Assembly (NCBI GenBank): GCA_003508835.1
Contig: PUFA01000006.1
Coordinates: 2,604,001-2,668,000, forward strand
Length of the DNA stretch: 64,000 nt
Direction: 5' to 3'
DNA from: Eonycteris spelaea
Taxonomy: Eukaryota > Chordata > Mammalia > Chiroptera > Pteropodidae
This document shows positions 27,001 to 39,000 of this stretch, piece by piece (within the stretch, counting starts at the first letter, position 1; every line of letters starts with the position of its first letter). Below the pieces are notes generated by a model. The model did not search any database. It was given only the letters and a program-made list of their open reading frames with translations, and was not told the origin of the DNA. A program made the translations under genes and the position numbers.

Positions 27001-30000
27001 ACAGTCGCCCCCAGAAAGAATATACCGGGCTCGCTAAAGAGTGCTTTCCAGGGTGGTCCACGCACTGAATAGTCCAGAGGTCACACTGAAGTCAACTATA
27101 CAGGCATACCTCAGGGGGATATTGTGAGTTTGGTTCCAGACCACCACAATAAAGCAAGTCACATAATTTTTTTGGTTTCCCAGTACATATAAAAATTATG
27201 TTGATACTATATGGTAGTCTATTAATTGTGCAATAGCATTATGTCTAAACAAATGTACATACCTAGTTGAAAATACTTTGTTAAAAAATGCTAACCACAT
27301 CTGAACTGTTGGAAAAATACTTGATGCAGGGTTGCCACAAATCTTCAATTTGTAAAAAATACAATATCTGTGAAGTGCAATAAAGTGAGGCTCAATAAAA
27401 AAGAGGTATGCTTGTATATTCTGGGAAGCTTCATGAATTTAAAATCTGAATGCAACAGGTTTGCTTAGCCTTCCATTCCTGATCCCTCCTTGGTCAGGAT
27501 GGCCTATAAGAAGCCCCTCCAACCTTCCAAAACCACATCAGTTCCTCTGCAGCAGGGAAAATCTGACCTGGGGTCAAGTGCCAAGTAGTGGGGCAGGTAA
27601 AAGAGACTGGCTGGGGATGCTAGGGTCTGTTTATACAGAAAGCCTTCTACAGAAAGCAGCTATACCAAACTGTCCAGGATTGCCTTTGGTCAAGAGCCAC
27701 GGCAGAGTGCCACAGATGGGAACTTACTGGCAGATCTTTCAGATGCCTAGGTGGGGCGGAGGAGAGAGGCATGCCTATAGCACCCCATACTGGCCTTCCA
27801 TGAGTTGACATGTCTGGCTGGCAGTGTGGAAAGAGCTGGCTACTGATTGTTTATTCTGTGAACTTGGAAGCACTGCATTGGTGGCATCCTTCTGGAACCA
27901 TGGCTCGTGGGCTTGCCATCTAATTGCACAAGTGAGCCATTTCTCTGCTTCTCTTTCAACCTGCTTCTCGCGTCTAATCTGACCTTTCTATTAATCACTC
28001 CTACTCTGAAATGTCTTTGATGTCACAAGTTCCCTCTTCCAAGCGCTATGCATCTCCCTATCACATGGCAGTCATCTTCTGATAGGTTTCTCTGCCACTT
28101 TCCTTTCCCCACCAGCCTTCCCACCTGCCAACGGAATTAACCTTGTCAGAACAGATAATGCCCCTACCTACTTAAGAAACCTTGAATGGCCCCTGCTTAT
28201 AAGCTTTACACTTCTTGGTGTGACATGGAGAGCATTTTCAATGTGACCCTAAGCTACCTATGGCTCCAGTGGGCCCTTTCTCCCTGCCTCTATGCTGTGC
28301 AATAAAGTAAGGTCCATGGCCTCCTGGGTCCCCAAACACCCCGAAAGCCTCGCTCTCCACTGCCTGTTCACAGGTCGAGCCCTCTACCTGGAAGGCTCTT
28401 CTCCCTTTTGCTCCCGGCCACACTCTCACCCTTCAAGGCTCAAATGCCGCTTCCCCTAATTGAAGCCCACCTCTATGATCAACTCACAGCACTGGATCCA
28501 GTGTGGAGCAGCGCTTATCTGCATTTCGCTCAAGCTCAAGCTCCCTTCAAGGAGCTCCCTGAGGGTAGGCACGCTATCATACTCATCTTGGAATCTTCCA
28601 TGGCTGGCCCAGAGCTTACTATGTAAGAAGCTCTCAAAAAATGTATAGTGAATGAACAAAGTATGTGTCCTGGATATTTGGATTCCATAGCAACTCTTGT
28701 TATCATATCTGTAAGTGTGCTGGGGAATGAGTGGGAAGGCCCCATGCTCCTCTCTGAACATACAAATGAGATAGTGACCTCATTTTCTTTGTTTTCTAAT
28801 GAGCTTCTCTCAGATGCTATGTCTGCCCAGGCCTTCCTTGGCCTTTTTGGATGGAAGTGTCAGGGCCTTGGAACCTGCAGATATAGCACCTTCCCACTGC
28901 ATACTAGGTATCAGGTGCCCCAGGCCACCATTTGGTGGGTCTGGGATCAGCTGTGTCTCCAGCCCACAGGCACCCCTGGTCTGTGCTGTGGGGCCTTTAA
29001 GGCTCTCCCACTGGATTTTCACCTTGGTTCTTGAATAGGTCTTTAGCTTGGTGGAGCTGAAGTTGATATTTTCCTCCCCATTTTATTGATAGGGAAGGAG
29101 GTTCCTGAAGTGAAGGAATTTACTCAAGGCCTCCCCAGAAGCGTGGCTGAGGCAGGATAAACTGGGTCTACACAGCGGCTGAGCCTGCTCATTTCTCACC
29201 TGCTGGGCATCTTCCTGGTCTGGCCCCGGCCTGACTTAAGATCAAAGAAAGAAATAATTTTTGTGATCCAGACCAGTGGTTTTGAAATTTTTTCTTTCTT
29301 TTTTAACTTTCCAAACAAAATATTATACAGAGCCCACTGTAATAAGCAAGGAGTCTTTTTGGTTGAGGGGTGGGGACCCATTGCCTTGGCTCCTGAGCCC
29401 ACCCTTGCCCCTTGAAATTGTCTGGGGGCACTTCTATGGGTGCATAGGGCTCCACAGCATGTGGGGTTACAATGCTGCTCGAGAAAATGCTCTTCTAGGG
29501 ATTGCCCTCTGATAGGGCTGGGTAAGTGCCTTTGGGTCTCCTTTGCTCCCCCTACCCCGACTTATACCCTGGTCCAGCAGGAGTGAACCAGGAAGTGTTT
29601 GGGGTACTGAGGAGCAAAAGAGGACATTACACCTGCCCTGAACAGCTCATACTCATGTTTGCACCCTCTGGCTAGCCTGTGGTCTTCCCTGTCTTTTCCT
29701 TCTCTGAGGACTGACAACTGCTTCGGGTGTCTGCTTGGTGTGGAGAGAGGCACCCAGCCCTGGAGGATTCCTCAGGCCTGTGCTCTGATAGTGGTGCAAG
29801 AGAGCTCAGCAATGTCACCAGGTGACAACAGCTCTGGCAGACGCACGGGTCCCACTGCCCAGCACACTGCGCTCTGGAGCTTGGTGGGCTCTCCACGCTT
29901 GGGGACTTGAGACCCTCAGCAATGGCTCCGTGCATCAGTTGCTGGTGCCTAAGGATCCCACCAATTGGATCCACCCTATTTGGGGGCCTCTGATGGCTTT

Positions 30001-33000
30001 CACAGCCTGGGAGTAGGGCTGTGGTTTGATGGTATGGAGCTGCTTGTAAGATGGCACGAGACTCACCCTACTTGGGCCAGGCCTGAAGTGCACTGTGTTC
30101 AGTCCAGCTATGTGCAGACTGGCCAAGTTGTGAACTGATTTGTTTCAACCTAACTACAGCCCATCCTCAATGCAGTATTTTAATTATGGCATTAAAGAAA
30201 TATAAGCATAAAAAGGTATGTGCCCTACAAATGGGATTCTGATGTTCTCTTTTGATATTAATTCATATTAATTGCCTCAGACGATACTGATACTCAGAGA
30301 AATCTGGCAGAAGAAGCCTGACTGGCAGCACAGATAATGTGCTTAAGTGGAGGTGGCAGTAAATGGGGTCAGGCTCTCTGAACAGCCTCACAGAGGATCT
30401 GTATGGAGGTGGGTGTGAAGAACTCATTAAATCAGAGGGAGGCCAACTCTTAGGCTGGGTGTGGTTGGCTCTGGACTCAAGAGATAAGGGTAGGGACCTG
30501 AGGCACCAGAAAAGTCAGATGTGGTAGGCAGAGGCAGGCGTATTCAGAGAAGACTTGGCCAATGAGGACCGTGTGATATCAGTAGCAGAATAAAAAACAG
30601 TAGAACAAAGTAAGGTGAAGTAAGAGACAGAAACAGAGGAGAGAAGGAGAGAGTGACTCAGGAGAACCAAAAGCATGTGGATGAAGGTTCCGAGGGGACA
30701 GGGGTCAATGAGAGAAGTGAGGCAGGACACAGGAGTCCTTTGGATAAAGATGGGTCAGGAAAAAAGAAATGGATTCCTGGTGAAGCAAAGGGAGGAGAAA
30801 TAAATGAGCACTGATGGGGCAGAGGAGGGTGTGGAAATGCCTAGAAAACTTTTGTGGCAGGGCTCTGGGCCTTGGTCACAGCCAGGATGAGCTCTGGGAG
30901 GTCAGAGGAGTACAAGAGAATGCTTTAGGAAAAAGGAGTGGGTTCCCTAGACACTTGGGGAGCCCTGAGGAGGGTGGTCTCAGAGGGGCCCTAGACAGGC
31001 ACTCTCATCTGCAATGGCTCAGGCTCCGAGGGAGCTGATGGGGAGCGTGCAGGTACCTGCATGATGCGGACGTAATCGGTGCGGTGCAGCTCGCTGTCCT
31101 TGACCACCTTCTTCTTGAGAGTGGCCAGGTTCCTCTCCAGGTGCTCTCGCTGACGGGCATACTCCTGCTGCAGGTCCGTGTTCATCTCTGCGATCTCCAC
31201 CTGACAGGCCAGAGGGGGTTCACAGTGAGCAAGGGGAGAACTAGAGAGAAGAAGGGGCAGGCCGGAGAGGGAGGCAGAGCTCACCATGTCTGCCCGCTGC
31301 ACGTACTTCTCAAAGAGACCTCGGACCTTTTCCTTCAGCTGCCGGGGTTCCTGGATGTATGCCACGCAGTTGTGAAGGTCCGTCTTAAACCGTTTGACCA
31401 GCGCCTCCAAGTCCCGCTCCTGCAATGAGAGGTGCTTGCTCCTGGCGCTGAAGGGATTCTCCAGGGGCAGGGGCTGCAGGTTAATGGCTGCATAAAGAGA
31501 CAGAGATGCCTCATCCAGGACTTACAGTTGACCATCAGGACACAGAGACCTAGATGGGCACACAGCCCAGAGGGAGGCACTAAAACTCTTGTGTACCTGG
31601 CCCAACAGCGTCATCTTTAAGAGGACACACAGACTTTATTGACTCTGGGTCCCTTTCAGGACTACAGGCCTTAAAAGATGAAAGGAAGTGCAGTGGTCAC
31701 CCTACTTCTTTCTGAGCCACAATGGAAAATATCGAATTCTCTCCTGCAGGTCTTTGGCCAGGGCATTCATGCCCCCTGTATTAGCTCATCCTTCCTGGGG
31801 GCTGCTGGGAGTGGGTAGGGAAAAAATGACAAAAGTGGGCAGATTGATTCATCTGCAAAATTGGGCTAGATTCTCTCTCTTCCATCGTGCTTTCTCTGAT
31901 ACCCATCCTCCCTTAACCCCTGACCTTGTGAGTCTCTCCTTTCTTCATATTCCATAATTCTCCACGGTGCATTAGAATTGTTATGCACGCAGCACAAATC
32001 ACCCATCAACCTCTTCAGTTAGTAAAGGGCTGCAGCATTGTCAGTTCACATTTGTAGATCTACGGCTTCTAGTATTACCTAGTACAGAGCCAATGTTTAA
32101 TGTGGGGGATGGAAAAATTCACTCTGAGCCAACCAACATTACAGGGCACCCTGAGCCAGTGGGTGAGGGTACAACCGAGTCTTGGGCTCAGAACCAAAAG
32201 ACCTGGTTCTCAATTCTGGCTCCCTATGTATGTACTAACTCCTATGGGTGCCAGGTGAAGTTTCTTAATCTCCTAATCATTTTCGCCTGCTTTCCTTATC
32301 TTACATAGAGACTGGAATAGGTGATCCCTGAGGTGTTCCTAGCTTCAGCAATGATTTGGTAGTCAAGGCCTTTAACCACCAACTACAAATGACCTTTCTG
32401 AGCATGCTCCTTCTCAGGACAAACAAGCCAATGCTGTACTCCCACAAAACTGGTTTTCCACCTTTTGGTCACTTTACCCAAAGTCATTTTATAGTCTTGG
32501 ATGAATTCAGTCTTATAAATATGCATGGGCCTGTAATCTGGCAGGGTTATGAGCAAGTAAAGGATGTGAGTTAAAATGGGAATGTATCTTAGCAAAGGCC
32601 TGGCTCTGTCTCGAAGAAGCCAGCTGCCTGTTGCAGACAGGTGCCAGAACCTGAATCCGAGAACTGTCAGATGCTGAAAATCCTCACACCTTCTGCTTCT
32701 CTCTGCGCATCTCCTGATCAGTGGCTCTTAATTTCTGCCACAATTCGGTGATGTTCAGCTCCAGCTGTGTGTTCTGCTTATGGAAACGCTCCAGTTCAGC
32801 TTCCATCTATAGAGAGTAAGGGACAGAGAGTCAAGAACAAGAAAGTAAAATAATGAAAATTAGCTCTGAGGACTGAAGTTTTCAGTGGGAACGTCTCCTC
32901 TGATACCAGAGTACTTCTTTTCTAGTTCCCACTTGTCCTCTGGAACAAAACCTTTCTTTTTGTTTCTTACCGTTCCCAGAGCCCCCACCCTCTTGGCTGA

Positions 33001-36000
33001 TATGTTAACCCAGATCATGGGTTTCTACAGCCAGGCTATAAATTTTTCCCTCTTAGTTGCTCTTTTCCTTCAACCATGCTAATTACCTTCATTTCTTAAA
33101 TTCCTTATAAACTGGTAACTCTCAAGTACTGGAATCTCTACTCTGACCTGAGGCAGGGTCTTGCAGAGAAGTACCTTCCTTGCCTACTTTGTGAAGTTGT
33201 GTGATCTTGACCTTCTAAAGCCATGAGTCATCAGAGTAGAAAGTGTTGAGAGACTGCCATGTAGGCATCCCCAGTCAAAGGCATAAAACAGAAAAGAGGA
33301 AGCTGAGAAGGAACCTCAACCTCATCAGTTGTTGAAATAGTCTTCAAAAGTACAATTGACGAGAGTGTCCCATCTTCAAAAGAAAAAGAGGAAACCACTA
33401 GTAGCTTCGGAAAGATTTTTTATGCATTGTTGCATTTGTATTAACCAAAGGCAAGATGGACAACCAGAGCTTCTGGTTAGGATGAGTCAGTTGTAGCTGA
33501 GCTCTCAGTTAATCTAATTCCTCCCACAGGAAAGGAGCGATGTTTGATTTACACCCTAAATCTGGTGGACACTCGCATTCCTGATAATAGAGAGGTTCAC
33601 TATTTTGGGGGGATGGGACAGTCCCCTGGTTTTTTCATGGCGGAATGGAGTAGCCCTTCTAGTCTATTCTAGGCCCTTTGCTGATTTCAAGCCTCCTGGC
33701 TACCTTCTTGGGTATCAGGAGGTCCTACTGAGCCACATTCATGTTCTGGACATGAAGGGGCAGCCTTTAGAAGAATGTCTTCATTACTGAAAGCACTTTG
33801 TATAGACAGAGAAGCCCTCTGACCCAATGCTTGTCATCAAGGCAGCACTCAATAAGTATCCATATGAATGAAGGGGTGCACAAGTGTTGAAGGCAAGGGG
33901 AGCAGCAGTGAAGAAAGGGGGGAGGGCCTCAAACAACCTGTCTTCTGGAAGAGGAATGATGAGATAAACATGCAATGTTGGCGGAGCTATGTTCAGCCAC
34001 CTTGTAGAGTAGAGGTCCCTAACCCCCAAGTCCAGATTGGCATCGGTCCATGGCCTGTTAGGAACTGGGCCGCACAGCAGGTGAGCAGCGGTTGAGTGAA
34101 GCTTCATTTGTACTTGCAGCCGCTCCCTAGCACTAGCATTATTGCCTCAGCTTCACCTCCGATCACCAGGCTTTAGATTCTCATAGGAGCACCGGTTCCT
34201 GGTGCCAACAAGGTTGGGGACCGCTGTTCTAGAGGGCATACAGTGAGTTTGGGTATTTGTACTGCTAAAGAAAGAATGTGCCCGTTAGAAAGGGCATAGG
34301 GCTACAGAACTCATTAAGAGAAAGTTCCTGTCTTCAAGAAGCCTCGGGTCTACAGGGACAGGAGGGTAGGACATCAAAAGTTAAAGTGGAACGGGATAAA
34401 CACCATCTGCGGTTGAGGTAGAAAGGGCCTTGTATGTGCACAGAGGAGGTGAGGAGGTAGTACCCAGAGGAGTGCTCAATTGGGATTTGTAGGAGGAACA
34501 AGTATTAGAGGACAAATTGAGGAAGGAGAATTCTCGGCAGAGAAAACAGCCCATGTACAGAGAGGCAGAGGTGCGGGTGGCTTGGTGCATCTCTGCAGTT
34601 ACAAGTGGTCAAGGGTGGCTGCAGGAAGGATGCATGTGGGGAAGGCGGAAAAGAGCTGGAGAGGTCGGCTGAGCTTGGTCACGCAGGACCCAAGGGCGGA
34701 GCCTTGAATGGTGAAAAATTCAGCTTTTTTCCTGGCCACAATTAGAAGTGGCCAGAAGTTTGGCCTTTATCCTGAGAGCTCAGGGGACTATTGAGGGGCT
34801 TTACCCAAGGAAGGGCACAATCTGATTTATACCTTAGGAAGCCTGATGCAGAGGTTCTGCTGGAGAGAGCAAAACTGGAGCCAGGAAGATCAGCCAGGAG
34901 GCTGCCATGGGGGGCCCGTGTGAGAGGATGGTGTCTTAGACCAAGGAAATGGCAGCTGCAAGGGAGAAAAGGCTTCTCCAAGGATGTCCGAGTGCCTGCG
35001 GCTGGCTCTATAGAGGTCTTAGCTCTACCAATGAATCCAAATGTGTCTCTGACTCCCTATAGGGAAGCACCAAGGTCAGAGGCCCCTGGGGAAGGATCAG
35101 GCCCAGCCATCAGCCCTGGCAGCAGTCGGCACTGGAGTGAGAGTAGGAGGTGCCCTGTTTGAATCATCCCAAGTTGTGGGCACTATCTCCCGCAGAGAGA
35201 ATCAATGCCATAGTTGGCACAGTTACTAATGAGAAATGAATAAGCTCCCAGGTATGTTGGGGTGGAAAGTAACTGACTCAATCTTAAATCTAGTTGACAA
35301 ATATGTCACATGAGGAGAGAGAAGTGGGGCGTGATTTCCAGGGGCCTGCGGCACGTTGATTTCCAGGTAGGGGGACCTCTGCCCTAAATCTCGTATGTTT
35401 GGGCTACCATTTTGGGCCCCGAAGTCACTCAAGAATGGCAGGAGGTACAGAGGAGGGAGCTCTGTGGTCAGCTGGGGACATTCTTCCTTATCTCAAAGGC
35501 CAGGGAGAAAGTTATTGCCACAAGACATGCCCTCTCTGCACCCCTTGGCCCTGGACTGATTCCACCACCTGGCTCCTTTTCTGGGCCTCCTAGAGAAAAG
35601 GCTTTGCTTGTCTCCACTATAGCTTCGGTGCATCCAATTCTAGTTGGGCCATCAATGTTCTCTGACACCCTTTTACTTGTTATCCTTGCTCAGCACAATG
35701 AGAGAAGAGGGAGGGGGAGCAGAAGGCTGTTTTGGATAGTGTGGTCCTGGAAGGTCTTTTTGAAGAGGTGACATGTGTGCTGAGACCTTCAAAGACACAA
35801 AGAAGCCAGTCATGTGAAGATCTGGAGCCTTCTGGGTACAGAGAGCAGAACTGCAAAGGTCTGGAGATGGGACAAGCTCAGCTTATCTTTGGAACTATCA
35901 GAACGCCTGTGGGCTGGAGCAGGGGAGAGAGCCTGGACATGAGTCTGGAGAGGCAGATAGAGGCTGGATTATGCAGGACCTCCTGGGCTCTGGTAGGGAG

Positions 36001-39000
36001 TTGGATTTTATCCTAGGTGTAATGGGACACCACAGTCTTCACTGTGGCCTCTATGTGGAGAGCAGGCTGGAGGCTGGAGTTAAGTCCAGAGATGATGGAA
36101 GCTTGAACTGGGCTGATGGTGGTAGAGGGGAAGGAGAGCTGGATGGCAGGTATCTTTTTAAAGGTCGATCAGATAGGCATTGTTGATGATTTGGATACAG
36201 GAATTAAGAGAAGGGAAGAATCAAAAAGACTTCTATACTTCTGCCTTAAGCACTCGGGGGGATAATGTACCATTTACTGAGAGAGAGAAGCTGGAGGAAA
36301 GGGAAGTCAGGAATGCAATTTTAGCTCAACCATGGCCCCCCCTGTCCAACGCTTTGCCCAGTGAGGAGTGGCTGATAGGTAAACATGTGTCATAAGGAAA
36401 TGTAATGTGTATGGGGCAGACGGGCCAAGGGGACACTTGTACCTCACCGGACTCTCAGAAGCCCTTGTCCAGTTGCTCTTGCTTTTAATCTCTCCTCTCT
36501 TACCTTCATCCTGTTTGCTCCCCAGAACACACACTTAATTATGCCACTCTCTTGCTCCAGGGCCTTTGATGACTTCCCGTTTCTTATCAGGTGAGGTCAA
36601 ACACCAGGGCCTACAGAGAGAGCCGCAACAACACTTCCAGTCTGAGAAGCATTGAATTGGAGGCAGTGCACTTTCTGGTGCCACTGTCTGGTGGCTGAGT
36701 ACACACTGCCCCCTGGTGGCTGAAGGCCCAACAGCCACGGTTTCCCTTTGAGCGTTCAGAGCAGGCACCCTGAGACGCTGGTAGGGCCAAAGCATACCCA
36801 AGTCAAAGACCAAAGCACTTTGCGTTTGCACAACTGAATCCCCCTGTTGGGCCTCCTATGTGTCATCCTCTGCCTAGTGGAGGCTGTGAGACGGGAGGGG
36901 CTGTGAGGAGAGATTTCATTCCCTGCCCTCGCTGAGGCCAGCCAGGAATGGTCAGGGGAGGAGGCGGCCAGTTGGAGAGGGCATGGTGTGGCAGGTGGCT
37001 TCTCACCTCCTGGATCTGTTCCTTCATCACCTTGATCTCATTCTCTCGAGGTTCTATTTGCTTTTTCAGCTCCTTTATTTTGTAGTCAAGCACAAACTTG
37101 AATTTCTCTAGTTCTTGATTTTTTTTTTTCAGATCATAAATTCGCTTTTCCTGTGGGTGACAAGAGAGAGAAGTGAGAGATGTCAGGAGGCTTGGGTATA
37201 CAGGCTTTCCTCGCTGGGGATACAAAGGCTGGCTCCCCCAGGAGGCTGTGGCCCTGACTCCTTGGCTCCCGTGCCAGGACTTCATGCACTCACTCACTCG
37301 CTCATATGCAGGTTGAGGCTGACTGTTCTAAAACTGGCCTACACAGCATGCCTCGTCCCACATGCTTTTGTACGATGTGACCATACGCTTTTCCATTAGG
37401 AGGTAGGATCTGATTCCCTCCCCTTCTATCTGGCTGAACTTATGGCTTGTTTGTAACGCAAACGAATGCAGCTCATGTGATGTGTGGCCACCCAGGCTAG
37501 CTCAGAAAAGGCTGAGCAGCTGCCACCTACTTCTCTGGGGGAGTCTACCTGCTCTATGAGAAGTCCCACTACCCCGAGATCTCCAAGCTGAAGAACACCT
37601 TAGGTGTTCTGGTGGACACTCCTAGACGATCCCAGCCTCCTAGCCATCCCTGCCAAGGGGCTGGACATGTGAATGAAAGAGCCACCTTGGATGCTGATCT
37701 TCCAGCCCCCAGCTGTTTGAGTCGTCCCCGACTAAGGCCCTGCTAGGCCCCAGACACTGGGGACAAACACAAGCCATCCTTTTGTATCCTGTCCAAATTC
37801 CAGACCCATAGAACCTGTAGGCGTAGTAAGACAGTTGTTTTTCACCACTAAATTTTGGGGTAATTTGTTACAAGGCAATAGTAATTGGAATGTAGGTCTA
37901 TCCATCCATCAAACATATACTGAATGAAGACGTTTTGCCAAGGTCTGAGATTCCAAATATAAATATGACACAGTTCCTGCCTCTAAGGAGAAAACACTAG
38001 TTGGCAAAGCAGATGTGTCAAGAAATGTACCCTACACTGTGATAGGTGTTGTAGCAGAGGGAGACACAGAAGGCGTAGTGGTACTGAGGGTACTGAGAGT
38101 AACTTGTAAAGTGGTGATTCTTGGGAGGGTGAGAAATGAGACTGGAGGGGAGTCAGGGAAGGGGGTGAGGGTCTTGAATGTTGGGTTAAAGGTTCAGACT
38201 TTATCCAGGAAGCCAGGAGTTGGCAAACCACAGCTCTCGGGTCAACCTGACTTGTTGCTTATTTCCTTAAAGTTTTATTGGACAATAGCAAACTCATTCA
38301 TTTGTGATTTTACACTACAATTGCTGACTTGAGCATCTGTGACAGAGACCATACCACCTGTAAAGACTAAACTATTTACTACCTAGCCCTTTACAGGAAC
38401 AAGTTTGCTGACCACTGCTATAGGTAATGGGGAACTACAAAAGAATTTTAAGTGGAGAGTGACATAATTACAGAGTATGGTGGCAGGGAGCAGGGGTGGG
38501 GTGGAAAGGAAGGCCCTTTGACTTGTCAGGAGCCTGTTGCAATTTTCTAGATCAGGAGGTCTTAATCTCTCTCTTGTCAAAACACACTGCTTTGAGAATC
38601 TGAAGAGAGATTTGAACTCTCCGTAAAGAATGGCCAGGTACATAACATAAACATTCATGTGCAGAAATTACATACAGGCATTACCTCATTTCATCCTTAT
38701 CAGAGCCCCTGAGGGGCCTATTTTACAGATGAGAAAACAAAGGCTTAGAGAAGTTGCCCTGGCTGTGAGGCTGGTAAATGAAGAGCCTGTGCTGGACTAG
38801 TTAACCAGCACTGAAGCCCAGGCTCTCAACCCTTGGAGAATTCCGCCTGACTAAGGCATAGTGGTGGAGGGAATGCAGAGGAGGGCACAGAGCCTGGCTT
38901 TGCTCAGGAGGGTGACATGAAATTTTGGATACTGAGGCGGGATGCCTCATGAAATGTGATATGTCTGTCTCCTAAGTGTTTTGTGAGAAAGGCATCCTAA

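Noticed and set aside
36880..37006. Extension of the exon 14 frame past the donor (also seen at exons 1, 8, 10-13, 16 and 17)
   Set aside because: Read-through into intron; the GT donors and continuity with the next exon fix the boundaries.
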